Origin: Pararobbsia alpina
Lineage (GTDB): Bacteria > Pseudomonadota > Gammaproteobacteria > Burkholderiales > Burkholderiaceae
Length of the DNA: 64,000 bases
Direction of reading: 5' to 3'
Assembly: GCF_902859895.1 (NCBI RefSeq)
Contig: NZ_CADIKM010000001.1
Span: 62,001 to 126,000, forward strand
A program made the translations under genes and the position numbers. The notes beneath the pieces were generated by a model. That model saw nothing but the letters and a program-made list of their open reading frames with translations, was not told where the DNA came from and did no database searches. This document shows, piece after piece, positions 27,495 to 38,800 of this stretch (position 1 is the stretch's first letter; every line of letters starts with the position of its first letter).

Positions 27495-29768
27495 TTAGTC
27501 GCGCACACAATCCACGAAGTACTCGACCTTCCCGTCGACCATCTCCGCGACGAGCCCGTGGATATCCGTATGGAAACCCGGGAACCGTGCGTTGAATTCG
27601 CGCGCGAACTGCAAATAGCGCACGATGATCGGGTTGAACCGCTCGCCCGGAATCAACAGCGGAATGCCCGGCGGATAAGGCGTCAGCAGGATGCTCGTGA
27701 CCCGACCCTCGAGCTCGTCGATCGGCACCCGGTCAATCTCGCGGTGCACGAGCTTCGCGTACGCCTCGGTTGGCTTCATGGCGGGCACCATGTCCGACAG
27801 GTACATCTCGGTCGTCACGCGCGCCACGTCGTTGGCCTTGTAGATGCTGTGGATCTGCGCGCAGAGGTCGCGCAGCCCGATGCGCTCGTAGGCCGGGTGC
27901 TGGGCGACGAACTCGGGCAGCACGCGCCAGAGCGGCTGGTTGGTGTCGTAGTCGTCCTTGAACTGCTGGAGCTCGGTCACCATGCTGTTCCAGCGGCCCT
28001 TCGTGATGCCGATCGTGAACATGATGAAGAACGAATAGAGACCGGTCTTCTCGACGATGATGCCGTGCTCGGCAAGGTATTTCGTCACGATCGCGGCGGG
28101 GATGCCGGTTTCACCGAACTCGCCGTCGATCTCGAGCCCCGGCGTGATGATCGTCGCCTTGATCGGGTCGAGCATGTTGAAGCCCTCGGCCAGATCGCCG
28201 AAACCGTGCCAGCGATCGCCCGGCTTGAGGATCCAGTCCTCGCGGTCGCCAATCCCTTCGTCGGCGAGATGCTCGGGACCCCAGACCTTGAACCACCAGT
28301 CTTCGCCGTACTCGGCATCGACCTTGCGCATCGCGCGGCGGAAATCGAGCGCCTCGGCGATCGACTCCTCGACCAGGGCCGTGCCCGCCGGCGCTTCCAT
28401 CATCGCGGCCGCGACGTCGCAAGAAGCGATGATCGCGTATTGCGGGCTCGTCGAGGTATGCATCAAATACGCTTCGTTGAAACGATGCTTGTCGAAGTTG
28501 CCCCCCTCCGAGTCCTGCACGAGGATCTGCGAAGCCTGCGATATCCCCGCGAGCATCTTGTGCGTCGAGTGCGTCGCATACACAGTCGCGCCGGTCCGCG
28601 CACGGCCCGCGCCGATCGCATGCATGTCCTGATAGAACGAGTGGAATTCGGCATGCGGGAGCCAGGCTTCATCGAAGTGCAGCGTATCGAGCAGGTCCCC
28701 GAGCAGGTCCTTGATCATCTCGACGTTGTAGACAACGCCGTCATACGTGCTCTGCGTGATCGTCAGGATGCGTGGCTTGATCTTCGGGTTCTTCGCCAGC
28801 GCTTCGCGCGCGAAGGGGTTCGCCTCAATCTTGCGGCGGATGTTCTGCGGCTCGAATTCGCTGCGCGGGATCGGTCCGATGATGCCGAAGTGATTGCGCG
28901 TCGGCGACAGGAACACCGGGATCGAGCCGGTCATCGTGATCGCGTGCAGGATCGACTTGTGGCAGTTGCGGTCGACCAGCACGATATCGCCCGGCGCGAC
29001 CGTCGCATGCCAGACGATCTTGTTCGACGTCGAGGTGCCGTTGGTCACGAAAAACAGGTGATCGGCGCTGAAGATGCGCGCGGCATTGCGTTCAGACGCG
29101 GCGACGGGCCCCGTATGGTCGAGCAACTGGCCGAGTTCGTCGACTGCATTGCAGACGTCGGCGCGCAGCATGTTCTCGCCGAAGAACTGATGGAACATCT
29201 GGCCGAGCGGGTTCTTCAGGAACGCGACGCCGCCCGAGTGGCCCGGGCAGTGCCATGAATACGAGCCGTCGGCCGCATAGTGGGTCAGCGCGCGAAAAAA
29301 CGGCGGCGGCAGCGATTCGAGATAGTTGCGCGCCTCGCGGATGATGTGCCGCGCGACGAATTCCGGCGTGTCCTCGAACATGTGAATGAAGCCGTGCAGT
29401 TCGCGCAGGATGTCGTTCGGGATATGACGCGAGGTGCGTGTCTCGCCATACAGGAAGATCGGAATATCGGCATTGCGGCGCCGGACCTCGGTGACGAATG
29501 CGCGCAGGGCGACGATCGCGAGCGCCAGTTCACCGTCATCGTTGCCATTGTCAGCCGTGATGAACTCGTCATCGTCGATCGACAGGATGAAGCACGACGC
29601 CCGGCTCGCCTGCTGGGCGAACGAGGTCAGGTCGCCGTAGCTCGTGAGGCCGAGCACTTCCATGCCCTCGCCTTCGATCGCCTCGGCTAGCGCACGGATG
29701 CCGGAGCCCGAAATATTCTCCGAGCGGAAGTCTTCGTCAATGATGACGACCGGAAAGCGAAACTTCAT
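27495..29768 (-). CDS. Orn/Lys/Arg decarboxylase, AdiA/LdcC type (probably arginine decarboxylase)
   Basis: A 757-aa fold-type I PLP enzyme. It has the N-terminal response-regulator-like wing domain (about 1-130), the PLP domain with the Schiff-base lysine in STHKMLAGISQASQI, the WHCPGHSGGVAFLKNPLG segment, and the C-terminal domain with TPYPPGIPLLIPGERF. This is the biodegradative type that consumes a proton per turnover and can support acid resistance. Size and sequence suit the arginine enzyme annotated in Burkholderia, but lysine or ornithine cannot be excluded by eye. No antiporter gene is adjacent. dcd lies upstream on the same strand across a 187-bp gap. Confidence 0.9.
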   Translation of the reverse strand: MKFRFPVVIIDEDFRSENISGSGIRALAEAIEGEGMEVLGLTSYGDLTSFAQQASRASCFILSIDDDEFITADNGNDDGELALAIVALRAFVTEVRRRNADIPIFLYGETRTSRHIPNDILRELHGFIHMFEDTPEFVARHIIREARNYLESLPPPFFRALTHYAADGSYSWHCPGHSGGVAFLKNPLGQMFHQFFGENMLRADVCNAVDELGQLLDHTGPVAASERNAARIFSADHLFFVTNGTSTSNKIVWHATVAPGDIVLVDRNCHKSILHAITMTGSIPVFLSPTRNHFGIIGPIPRSEFEPQNIRRKIEANPFAREALAKNPKIKPRILTITQSTYDGVVYNVEMIKDLLGDLLDTLHFDEAWLPHAEFHSFYQDMHAIGAGRARTGATVYATHSTHKMLAGISQASQILVQDSEGGNFDKHRFNEAYLMHTSTSPQYAIIASCDVAAAMMEAPAGTALVEESIAEALDFRRAMRKVDAEYGEDWWFKVWGPEHLADEGIGDREDWILKPGDRWHGFGDLAEGFNMLDPIKATIITPGLEIDGEFGETGIPAAIVTKYLAEHGIIVEKTGLYSFFIMFTIGITKGRWNSMVTELQQFKDDYDTNQPLWRVLPEFVAQHPAYERIGLRDLCAQIHSIYKANDVARVTTEMYLSDMVPAMKPTEAYAKLVHREIDRVPIDELEGRVTSILLTPYPPGIPLLIPGERFNPIIVRYLQFAREFNARFPGFHTDIHGLVAEMVDGKVEYFVDCVRD

Positions 29769-29955
29769 GAGCGCTGCTCCAAAAAACGATGGCCCGGCGA
29801 GCGGGCCTGATTCCTACTTCAATTCAACTTCGTCGCGAATCCGGGCCGAACCTGACCCCTAACCGCGTGCGGTGCGCGCGAGGCGCGCCCGATGCCCGCG
29901 AAGCCGTACCGCACGAGCGCAAGCACCGTACCAGACCCGCATGAACGCTATGTGT

Positions 29956-30525
29956 TCACGCCTTGGGCAAGGTCACGCCTTGCTGGCCCTGGTATTTGCC
30001 GCCGCGGTCGGCGTACGAGACCTCGCACACTTCATCGCTTTCGAAGAACAGCACCTGCGCGACGCCCTCGTTCGCGTAGATCTTGGCGGGCAGCGGCGTC
30101 GTGTTCGAGAACTCGAGCGTCACATAGCCTTCCCACTCGGGCTCGAACGGCGTCACGTTGACGATGATGCCGCAGCGCGCATAAGTCGACTTGCCGAGGC
30201 AGACGGTCAGCACATTGCGCGGGATCTTGAAATACTCGACCGTACGCGCGAGCGCGAACGAATTGGGCGGGATGATGCAGACATCGCCCTTGAAATCGAC
30301 AAACGACTTCTCGTCGAAGTTCTTCGGATCGACGATCGTCGAGTTGATATTGGTGAAGATCTTGAAGTCGTCGGCACAGCGGATGTCGTAGCCGTAGCTC
30401 GACGTGCCGTAGCTGACAAGCTTGCGGCCGTCGACCGACGTACGGACCTGACCCGGCTCGAACGGCGAGATCATGTCGTGCGTTTCGGCCATACGCCGAA
30501 TCCACTTGTCGGATTTGATGGTCAT
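29956..30525 (-). CDS. dcd: dCTP deaminase
   Basis: Deaminates dCTP to dUTP for thymidylate synthesis. The 189-aa product is full length, with [14 protein letters not shown] at the start, SYGYDIRC, the catalytic region around [39 protein letters not shown], and a C-terminal [14 protein letters not shown]. It is of the monofunctional Dcd type (trimeric). It is preceded by the SodC-like gene on the same strand. Confidence 0.96.
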   Translation of the reverse strand: MTIKSDKWIRRMAETHDMISPFEPGQVRTSVDGRKLVSYGTSSYGYDIRCADDFKIFTNINSTIVDPKNFDEKSFVDFKGDVCIIPPNSFALARTVEYFKIPRNVLTVCLGKSTYARCGIIVNVTPFEPEWEGYVTLEFSNTTPLPAKIYANEGVAQVLFFESDEVCEVSYADRGGKYQGQQGVTLPKA

Positions 30526-30652
30526 GTAGCAATCGCGGGAAGAAAAGGAGAGGCAAGACCGGCGTGCCCGAACAGGCGGCCGTCGGGGAAAAGTCGCGCC
30601 ATTTTACTTGATCGCGCGGCCAGTACCCCAGACGGACTGCATCGGCCCGGCG

Positions 30653-31189
30653 CTAGCGTTCGATCACACCGCACGCGAGGCGCGGCCCGTCGGAAAAATT
30701 CGGCACCATCGTGTAGGGATCGTCGGGATCCCGATGCACGACGAGGATACGGCCGATCACCGAGCGCACCCCGTCGAGGGAGAGATCCGGGATCACGAAG
30801 AAGCCCGCCGCCACGCCGTTCGAATCGGCATGGATGTCCGGCAGGTCGCCTTCGGCATGCACGAGATTGCGCCCCGCGCCGACCGGCGCCGGCAGGGGAT
30901 TGAAAATCGGCCCGAGCCCCGCCGGCCCCGCCGCGATGCAGTCGCCACGCTCATGGATATGCAGGCCGTGATCCGAGTCGGGCGGCAGGCCCTGCAGGTT
31001 GTAGGTCACCTGGACCCCATCCGGATTGTCCACGAAGGTCACGATCCCGCGCGTGTTCGTCCCGGGCGCGGGGTGCAACACCGCTTCCGCGCGCCGCGGA
31101 TGGTCGGCGAACATTGAACAACCCGCGAAGCTGGCAAACAGCGGGCAACAGCCAATGAGGATGATCAGCGGAAGGGAGCGGGGCTTCAT
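30653..31189 (-). CDS. SodC-like (Cu/Zn superoxide dismutase family) lipoprotein lacking the bridging histidine
   Basis: A 178-aa protein with a hydrophobic leader and a lipobox-like FAGC (Cys24), then a Cu/Zn-SOD fold signature. Copper ligands His77 and His79 (LHIHERGDC) and His152 (VVHRDP) are present, as are both disulfide cysteines (84, 173). The histidine that bridges Cu and Zn (GHFNP in classical enzymes) is Ile95 (GPIFNP), and the next zinc histidine is also absent; His111 and Asp115 (VHAEGDLP) remain. It may be a copper-only enzyme, a weak dismutase or a copper-binding relative. It sits 11 bases after apbC on the same strand. Confidence 0.8.
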   Translation of the reverse strand: MKPRSLPLIILIGCCPLFASFAGCSMFADHPRRAEAVLHPAPGTNTRGIVTFVDNPDGVQVTYNLQGLPPDSDHGLHIHERGDCIAAGPAGLGPIFNPLPAPVGAGRNLVHAEGDLPDIHADSNGVAAGFFVIPDLSLDGVRSVIGRILVVHRDPDDPYTMVPNFSDGPRLACGVIER

Positions 31190-31200
31190 GCAGTTCTTGT

Positions 31201-32289
31201 CTAGGTGTTTTGCACGACGATCGAGGGGAACTTCGAACTCATGTCACGCGACTTTTCCGCGATGGTGATCGCAATCTTGCGCGCAATATCGCGATAGATC
31301 TCCGCGACCGGTCCGTCCGGGTCCGCGATGACGGTCGGGCGGCCCGAATCGGCCTGCTCGCGGATGCCCATCGACAGCGGCAGGCTGCCGAGCAGCGTCA
31401 CGCCATAGTCGGCGCACATCGCCACGCCGCCGCCCGAGCCGAAGATATGTTCGACATGACCGCAGTTCGAACAGATGTGCACGCTCATGTTCTCGACGAT
31501 ACCCAGGATGGGGATATCGACTTTCTCGAACATCTTGAGACCCTTGCGCGCGTCGAGCAAGGCAATGTCCTGCGGAGTCGTGACGATCACCGCGCCGGTC
31601 ACCGGAACCTTCTGCGCGAGCGTGAGCTGGATATCGCCGGTACCGGGCGGCATGTCGACGATCAGATAGTCGAGATCTCGCCAGTTCGTCTGCCGCAGCA
31701 ACTGGTCGAGCGCCGAGGTGACCATCGGACCGCGCCAGACCATCGGGTTGTCTTTCTCGATCAGAAAGCCGATCGAGTTGACCTGCACGCCGTGTGCGAC
31801 GAGTGGCTCCATGGTCTGGCCGTCGGTCGATTCGGGCCGGCCGTCGACGCCGAGCATGGTCGGCTGCGACGGACCGTAGATATCCGCGTCGAGCACGCCC
31901 ACGTTCGCGCCCTCGGCCGCGAGCGCCAGCGCGATATTCGCGGCGGTCGTGCTCTTGCCCACACCGCCCTTGCCCGAGGCGATCGCGACGATGTTCTTGA
32001 CGTTGGGCAGCAGCTTGACACCGCGTTGTACCGCATGGGCCACGATGTCCTGCGAGACGCGAACCGTCGCGCCGGCCACACCCGGCAGCGCGGTCAACGC
32101 ATGTTCGACCGAGGCGCGCAGCGCATCGTGCTGGCTCTTCGACGGATAACCGAGCACGATATCGACGTGCACGTGCGCGCCATTGATCGTGACGTTTTTG
32201 AGGGTCTTGCTCGCAACGAGATCGCGGCCCGTATTCGGGTCGATCACGCCCGCGAGCGCGGTGTCGATGCTTTGTCTGTCAATCGTCAT
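31201..32289 (-). CDS. apbC: Iron-sulfur cluster carrier protein ApbC (Mrp/NBP35 family)
   Basis: P-loop ATPase that binds and transfers Fe-S clusters. The 362-aa protein has an N-terminal MIP18-like domain, the deviant Walker A loop [19 protein letters not shown] at about 105-123, DADIYGPSQPTMLG, DMPPGTGDIQLTL, and the cluster-binding CSNC (VHICSNCGHVEHIFG). The start at ATG 32287-32289 (MTIDRQSIDTALAG) fits the family; the open frame further upstream is not coding. Divergent from the OmpA-type lipoprotein. Confidence 0.94.
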   Translation of the reverse strand: MTIDRQSIDTALAGVIDPNTGRDLVASKTLKNVTINGAHVHVDIVLGYPSKSQHDALRASVEHALTALPGVAGATVRVSQDIVAHAVQRGVKLLPNVKNIVAIASGKGGVGKSTTAANIALALAAEGANVGVLDADIYGPSQPTMLGVDGRPESTDGQTMEPLVAHGVQVNSIGFLIEKDNPMVWRGPMVTSALDQLLRQTNWRDLDYLIVDMPPGTGDIQLTLAQKVPVTGAVIVTTPQDIALLDARKGLKMFEKVDIPILGIVENMSVHICSNCGHVEHIFGSGGGVAMCADYGVTLLGSLPLSMGIREQADSGRPTVIADPDGPVAEIYRDIARKIAITIAEKSRDMSSKFPSIVVQNT

Positions 32290-32569
32290 GAATATAGAAC
32301 TCCCGGGCGTCGCCGGCTCTCGAAATTGCAAAAAGTTGTTGCGGCGGTTGCTTCGCAGTTCGCCGCACGGCACGCTTCTCGGACTCCACTCAGGACCCGC
32401 GTCGAGCGAGCGGCACACCAAGCATGCGGGAACGGACGAGAACAAGCGAGCGGCGCCTGCACCTGTCCCCCATTGTAGCGTTTCGCGGCGCTGTCTCGTG
32501 CCTGCCGCGGCGGGCATGGCGCCGTTCCCGCAGCATCTTGTATTTGAACAGGCAATCTGGAGCAATACG

Positions 32570-33211
32570 ATGCAAACAAAACTGATGACCCAATTATCCG
32601 TCCTCGCGATTGCCGGCGCGCTGCTCGCAGGCTGCGCCACCGAGCAGGGCACCAACACGGCGGTCGGCACGGGGATCGGCGCCGCGGCCGGCGCCGGAAT
32701 CGGCGCACTGCTCGGCGGCGGCAAGGGAGCCGCAATCGGCGCCGGCGTGGGCGCCGCGGGCGGCGCGATCACGGGCTACAACTGGCAAGGCATCAAGAGC
32801 AAGCTCGGCGGCGCCACACAGGGCACCGGCACGCAGATCACCGAGCAGCAGGACGGCTCGCTGAAGGTCAATATTCCGAACTCGATCTCGTTCGACACGA
32901 ACAGCTATCTGATCAAACCGACATTCGCACCCGTGCTCGACCAGGTGGCGCAGACGCTCAATGAGCACCCCGAACTCAATGCCGAGATCGACGGCCACAC
33001 CGACAGCACCGGCTCGCCACAATACAACCAGACCTTGTCTCAAAATCGCGCGCAAAGCGTGGTCAATTTCCTGATCGGGCGCAGCGTCAATCAGACGCGG
33101 CTCAACGCGATCGGCCGGGGCCAGAGCCAGCCGATCGCGGACAATGCGACCGAAGCGGGACGCGCTCAGAACCGCCGTGTCGAAATTTACCTCCGGCCAG
33201 TGCAGCGTTGA
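32570..33211 (+). CDS. OmpA-family peptidoglycan-binding lipoprotein (YiaD-like)
   Basis: A 213-aa outer-membrane lipoprotein. The leader ends in LLAGC (lipidated Cys near residue 22). A glycine-zipper segment follows (GTGIGAAAGAGIGALLGGG), then an OmpA-like domain with EIDGHTDSTGSPQYNQTLSQ, RAQSVVNFL, and QNRRVEI, which binds diaminopimelate in peptidoglycan. The ATG at 32570 is preferred since the preceding open frame has no signal sequence. It probably ties the outer membrane to the cell wall. Followed by a long intergenic region with a terminator. Confidence 0.92.
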   Translation: MQTKLMTQLSVLAIAGALLAGCATEQGTNTAVGTGIGAAAGAGIGALLGGGKGAAIGAGVGAAGGAITGYNWQGIKSKLGGATQGTGTQITEQQDGSLKVNIPNSISFDTNSYLIKPTFAPVLDQVAQTLNEHPELNAEIDGHTDSTGSPQYNQTLSQNRAQSVVNFLIGRSVNQTRLNAIGRGQSQPIADNATEAGRAQNRRVEIYLRPVQR

Positions 33212-33595
33212 GCGAAACCCCGTGCAAGGGCTCGCGGGGAGGTTGCGCGAGGGCTGTGCGGAGATCCGCGAAACGCGCCAGCGATCATTGTGCGTCTCAG
33301 GACGGGTTCGCTGAAAACATTTCGAAATTCTGCGAACTCGGCCGGTGCATTGCTGTCTCTACATACGGTACGCGCTTGGTGACCTAGGCGCGGCACCATT
33401 CTCCTCTTGTCGTTGTTGCTCCGGGGCTCACCGCCCCGGTTTTTTTGCCTGCGTTTTGGCATTCCTGGGCGCACGTGCCGTGGCATGCACCGCACGACGC
33501 CCTTGTGCGCCCTCGCTTGCATTGGCTGACAACGCCGCCACATAGAGCAGACTGCTTCCCCGCACTGCTAAAATCGCTTTCTTGGTGCCAGTTCC
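33212..33595 (+). other. Intergenic region between the OmpA-type gene and metG; possible small RNA
   Basis: No ORF in these 384 bases looks coding. An intrinsic terminator at 33421-33446 lies 210 bases after the upstream stop, far for a simple gene end. The stretch before it (about 33290-33420) has pairing arms such as TGGTG/CACCA around 33379-33401. It could be a long 3' UTR or an independent small RNA ending at the terminator. The metG promoter must lie after it. Confidence 0.4.
33421..33446 (+). terminator. Intrinsic terminator
   Basis: CCGGGGC (33421-33427), loop TCACC, GCCCCGG (33433-33439), then seven T residues. A textbook Rho-independent terminator on the plus strand. Confidence 0.92.
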
Positions 33596-35803
33596 ATGGC
33601 GCCTCTATCCCGCGTCACCGCAAGTTCAACCATCGCAGACCTGCCACGCCCTATGCCCTCCACAGCCCCGCGCCGCATCCTCGTCACGTCCGCCCTACCC
33701 TACGCGAATGGGCAAATCCATATCGGCCATCTGGTCGAATATATCCAGACCGATGTCTGGGTGCGGGCGCTGCGCATGCACGGGCATGAAGTCCACTACG
33801 TCGGCGCCGACGACACCCACGGCACGCCGATCATGCTACGTGCGGAGAAGGAAGGCATTACCCCGCGCCAGCTGATCGAGCGCGTCTGGCAGGAACACAA
33901 GCGTGATTTCGACTCGTTCGGGATCTCGTTCGACAACTACTATTCAACCGATTCGGACGAGAACCGCGTGCTCTCCGAACAGTTCTATCTCGCGCTCAAG
34001 CAAGCCGGCCTGATCGTCGAACGTGACGTCGAGCAGGCTTACGATCCTGTGCGCGAAATGTTCCTCCCCGACCGGTTCGTCAAGGGCGAGTGCCCGAAAT
34101 GCGGTGCCAAGGACCAATACGGCGACTCATGCGAGGTGTGCGGCTCGACCTATGCGCCGACCGACCTCATCAACCCGTATTCGGTCGTCTCGGGCGCGAC
34201 GCCCGTGCGGCGCACGTCGACTCACCATTTCTTCAAGCTGTCCGACCCGCGCTGCGAGGCTTTCCTGCGCGACTGGGTGGCGAAGCTCGCCCAACCCGAG
34301 GCGACCAACAAGATGCGCGAATGGCTCGGCGATGCGGGCGATGCACAGCTCTCCGACTGGGACATCTCGCGCGACGCGCCCTATTTCGGCTTCGAGATTC
34401 CCGGCGCGCCCGGCAAATATTTCTACGTCTGGCTCGATGCGCCGGTCGGCTACTACGCGAGTTTCAAGAACCTCTGCGACACGCGCGGGCTCGACTTCGA
34501 AGAGTGGGTCCGACCGGGTTCGGACACCGAGCAATACCACTTCATCGGCAAGGACATTCTGTATTTCCATACACTGTTCTGGCCGGCGATGCTCGAGTTC
34601 TCCGGCCATCGCACGCCGACCAATGTGTTCGCCCACGGCTTCCTGACCGTCGACGGCCAGAAGATGTCGAAGTCGCGCGGGACGTTCATTACCGCGCAAA
34701 GCTTTATCGACACCGGACTGAATCCCGAGTGGCTGCGCTACTACTTCGCCGCGAAGCTCAATGGCTCGATGGAGGACATCGATCTGAACTTCGGCGACTT
34801 CATTGCGCGCGTGAACAGCGACCTGGTTGGCAAGTACGTCAATATCGCGAGCCGGGCGGCGGGCTTTCTCGTCAAGCGCTTCGAGGGCCGGATCGACGAC
34901 GCGGCCATGGCGCATCCGTTGCTCGTCCAGTTGCGCCAAGCCGCGCCGGTGGTGGCCGGTCTCTACGAACAGCGCGACTACAGCAAGGCGTTGCGCCAGA
35001 CGATGGAACTCGCTGACGTAGTCAACAGCTATGTCGATACGGTCAAGCCGTGGGAACTCGCGAAGGACCCGGCACGTGGCGCGGCCCTGCATGAAGCCTG
35101 CAGCGTGTCGCTCGAAGCATTCCGGCTGCTGACGCTGATGCTCAAGCCTGTGCTGCCCTCGCTCGCCGCTTCGGTCGAGCGCTTCCTCGCGATCGCACCG
35201 CTCAAATGGTCGGACGCGACGACGGCGCTGTCGTCGCGGCAACCGGTCAATGCATACCAGCACCTGATGACGCGGGTTGATCTGAAGCAAGTCGAGGCGC
35301 TGGTCGCCGCCAACCGAGAGTCGCTCCAGGCGACGCCGGGGACGAGTGAAGCGGGTGGCGAAAATGCGACCGGTGCGGCCAAGAGCGCCGGAGCCGACAA
35401 GGCGGCCAAAGCGGGCAAAGCCGCCAAGACCGCCGGCGCGGCCGGCTCGGGCGACGAGGGCGATGTAACGATCTCGATTGACGATTTTTCGAAAATCGAC
35501 CTGCGCATTGCCCTGATCGTCGATTGCAAGGCCGTCGAAGGCTCGGACAAGCTGCTCCAGCTCACGCTCGACGTCGGCGAAGAGAAGACCCGCAACGTCT
35601 TCTCGGGGATCAAGTCGGCCTACCAGCCCGAACAGCTGGTCGGCAAACTGACCGTGGTGGTCGCCAACCTCGCGCCGCGCAAGATGAAGTTCGGCATTTC
35701 CGAGGGAATGGTGCTGTCCGCCGCAGGCGATGAGAAGGTGCAGCCAGGCCTCTATCTGCTGGAGCCGCACAACGGCGCGAAGCCCGGCATGAGAATCCGC
35801 TGA
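33596..35803 (+). CDS. metG: Methionyl-tRNA synthetase
   Basis: Charges initiator and elongator tRNA-Met. The 735-aa enzyme has the HIGH motif in [16 protein letters not shown], the zinc knuckle [18 protein letters not shown], the KMSKS loop in [11 protein letters not shown], an anticodon-binding helical domain, and a C-terminal tRNA-binding (EMAP-II-like) domain from about residue 625 ([20 protein letters not shown]). An Ala/Lys/Gly-rich linker (about 579-623) precedes that last domain. The start is either 33596 or the ATG at 33653 ([20 protein letters not shown]); both leave the catalytic core intact and I could not decide by ribosome-binding site. Confidence 0.95.
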   Translation: MAPLSRVTASSTIADLPRPMPSTAPRRILVTSALPYANGQIHIGHLVEYIQTDVWVRALRMHGHEVHYVGADDTHGTPIMLRAEKEGITPRQLIERVWQEHKRDFDSFGISFDNYYSTDSDENRVLSEQFYLALKQAGLIVERDVEQAYDPVREMFLPDRFVKGECPKCGAKDQYGDSCEVCGSTYAPTDLINPYSVVSGATPVRRTSTHHFFKLSDPRCEAFLRDWVAKLAQPEATNKMREWLGDAGDAQLSDWDISRDAPYFGFEIPGAPGKYFYVWLDAPVGYYASFKNLCDTRGLDFEEWVRPGSDTEQYHFIGKDILYFHTLFWPAMLEFSGHRTPTNVFAHGFLTVDGQKMSKSRGTFITAQSFIDTGLNPEWLRYYFAAKLNGSMEDIDLNFGDFIARVNSDLVGKYVNIASRAAGFLVKRFEGRIDDAAMAHPLLVQLRQAAPVVAGLYEQRDYSKALRQTMELADVVNSYVDTVKPWELAKDPARGAALHEACSVSLEAFRLLTLMLKPVLPSLAASVERFLAIAPLKWSDATTALSSRQPVNAYQHLMTRVDLKQVEALVAANRESLQATPGTSEAGGENATGAAKSAGADKAAKAGKAAKTAGAAGSGDEGDVTISIDDFSKIDLRIALIVDCKAVEGSDKLLQLTLDVGEEKTRNVFSGIKSAYQPEQLVGKLTVVVANLAPRKMKFGISEGMVLSAAGDEKVQPGLYLLEPHNGAKPGMRIR

Positions 35804-35827
35804 GAAACGCGCCGGACATTTGCGGGC

Positions 35828-35846
35828 GCCGGGGTCAATCCCCGGC
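35828..35846. terminator. Hairpin between convergent metG and tamB
   Basis: GCCGGGG, loop TCAAT, CCCCGGC: a 7-bp perfect stem in the 49-bp gap between two stop codons. It lacks a T-run, so its role as a terminator is inferred from location. Confidence 0.45.
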
Positions 35847-35852
35847 CACCGC

Positions 35853-38800
35853 TCAGTCAAAGCGCCGGTTGAACGTCACGTCCACGCCGTTCAGGGTCCC
35901 GCTGTGGACCGCGAGCGACCAGTTGCGCGACAGGGTCCAGGTGACCTTGAACAGATTCTGCGCGGTCTGGAGCCCTTGCTCATAGCCGAACGTAAAACGC
36001 TCGTTGATGGCCTTGGCGATCTGCACGACCTGCGGATCGGTCAGGCCATTTTCGCTCTGGCCGATCGAGAATTCGTCGAGGCCAAATGTTTGCGCGATAC
36101 GCTTGCCGCCCACTCCGCCCAGCAAGCCAAGCGCGGACGACATCGTGTTCTGCTGGCCGAGATTATTGCCCGTATCGGTGCCATGGCCGAACAGCAGCCA
36201 TGACAGCTTCTCGGAATCCGGAAGATCGGGTACCGAGACGAGTTTCGCGATCGGTGAGCGCAATGTGCCGGTCACCTGCACGCCGGCCTCGTATTCCTGA
36301 TTGCGCCGCATCGCACGAATATTGATCCCCGGATTGTCGACCGGTCCGTTGAAGGTGAAGTAGCCGTTCTCGATATCGAGCTTGCGTCCGAACGCCTCAT
36401 AGGTCGAGCCTGGTTCGACGCGGATATTGCCTTCGCCGTGCAAAGGCTGGTTCGGCGCGCTGATCAGGTTCAGCGTGCCGCGCAGCGAAAGGTTTGCACC
36501 ACTGCCCTTGAAACGGAAATCGCGGCCGAGGTCGATCGCGATGTTCGCGCGCGGAGCGAACGGCCCGATCGATTCATGGCCGCCGGGGACGGTCTCGGTT
36601 TCGGCCTGCACGAGTTCGCCGTCGGTGCGTACGATCTTCACATCGTCGCCGAGGCTCGGCGCCGCACTTTCGGGCATATCGAACAAAGCATGATCCACGG
36701 TGAACTTGCCGTTGATCGCAAGCCCCCCGGCCGGCCCCGAATGCTTGAGCTCGGCACTGCCCGACAGCGACAGTTGACGCTCCGGCGAGGCAAAAAGCTG
36801 GAGCTTGTCGGCGACGATCTGTGCTGAAATCTCGGGGTCGTCGCGATCGAGCTGAATCTGCCCCGTGGCCTTGAGCAGGCCGTCGGCACCATGGAACTCA
36901 ACCTGGCGCAGTTCGACGCGGTTCTCGTCGAGTGCGATCCGGACGACGCCGTTCTTCAGCGTGATGCCCTGGTCGACCATCGTGGCTGCGAGATCGTCGC
37001 CGGTCAGCGTGCCGGTGAGCTTCGGCCTGCCCAGCAGACCACCGACGGTGAGCTGCAGCGCGGCACGGCCGGCAACGATATAGGCCGGGCCGAGCAGTTC
37101 GCCAGTCGTCTTGAGCGCCGGCACGTCGGCCGATATCTTGCCGCTGACGGGGGCTTCGGTGGAGATCGTGAGCATGCCGTCGCGCGCGACGAGTCCCGTC
37201 GAGAGATCCGCATTCGCGGAGCCGAGGCGGCTTGCATCCGCGCCGGCGCTCAGACGCGCGCGATTGCCGTTCTCGAAATCGACGCGCGCCTCGAGCCGCT
37301 TGAGCCCGAGCGGGACGAGTCCACGACCCGCGTCGATCTGGAGGTCGCCGCTGCGCCGCTTGATCTGCACATATCCCGAAGCGGTATTGGACAAGGTGAA
37401 ATCCCAGGCGCCGTCGAACACGAGATCGGTCTTGAGTGTCGGCGGCGGTGCACCCGTGAGCCGAGCTTCGAGCGCGAGCGAGCGGGCGAGCCCGACATCG
37501 GTCAGCGAACCGCTCGAACTGATCCGGCCGTGGTCGAACTCGAAGCCCCGCAACGCGAGCACCGCCGTGTCAACGGACAACTGGGCGGCCCCGAGCGATA
37601 CCTTCTGGTCCGCCACGGCGATCTGCACGGGCGAGCGCAAGGCGATCGCCAAGGCACCCCGGTTTTCGAGTTTCGAGACCGTGCCGCTCCAGGCCATGCC
37701 GGCTCGAGTCTCGCTTAGCGCGCCGCGCCCCGCAAGCGTCACGTCGAGCGGTCGGCCCTCGACCTTGCCCACCGCGCTTGCATCGAACTGGTGAGCGGCA
37801 CGCGTGCCACTCAGGTGTGCGGATACCGCGGCGAGATCGACACCCGGGACCGCGACCTCCTTTGCATCGAGGCTGAAGGTCATCGCTCCCTGCGCGCCGT
37901 CACGCAGTTCGGCACGCCCCTGGGCGTGGCCAACGCGGTTCTCGCCGAACACGACATGATCGGCTTCGTAGCTCGCGACCGCGTTCGGATGGGCGAGCGT
38001 GCCCGTGAGATCGCCGTCGAGCTTGAGCACACCGGCCACGCCGAAGCCCAGCCCCTCGAGCACGGGGGCGTCGACGTGCACCTGCAGGCGGTCGCGCGGC
38101 GTGCCGAAGCTGCCCTTTGCATCGACCTGATTGCCAGCGACCGACAGTTGGACCGAACTCGGCAGCAGGCGCGAACCGGCCAGCTGGATCGTGCCTTCGC
38201 CCGTCATCGGCAAGTCTGCATAAACGGCGTCGTGCAGCGTAAAGCGGGCCTTGACCGAGCGCTGCGGCGCAAGTGCGCCGTCCGCGCTCAACGTGCCGGT
38301 GATCCGGACGTCATGCACATCGCCGCCGACGGCTGCGTCTTTGCTTTGGGTACCGGACGCAGGCGGCCGCGTGCTCGCGTTGGGGGGGGTGCTTGTGCTC
38401 GCATGCTTGGTCGAGGAGACCGGTGCGGGGGCATGCGGCGCCTTGGTGGGCGCTTTGCTGGCCGATTCGGCGGCCAGCAACGGGAAAGGGTTGAAATCCG
38501 TGAGGGTCCCCTTCACCGTAAACGCAGACGCAAGGTCGTGCTTGAGCACCCCCGATGCGTCGACACGGCCTTTACCCAGCTGGAGTTTCAAGGACTCGAT
38601 CCGCGTCTGCGCCGGTGTCAGATTGACTGCGGCCTGCGCTCGCAGGGCCAGCGCCGGGTCGGCGAGCTGGGCGTCGATGTGCTGGCTGCCGTCTTGCAGC
38701 ACGATGCGCACGGGGCCGCTCACATGCGTCGTGCGGACAGCCGGCGTCAGCGTGCGCAGATCGAAGTTTGCGACCTTAAGGTCGAACTGGCCGAGGCCGT

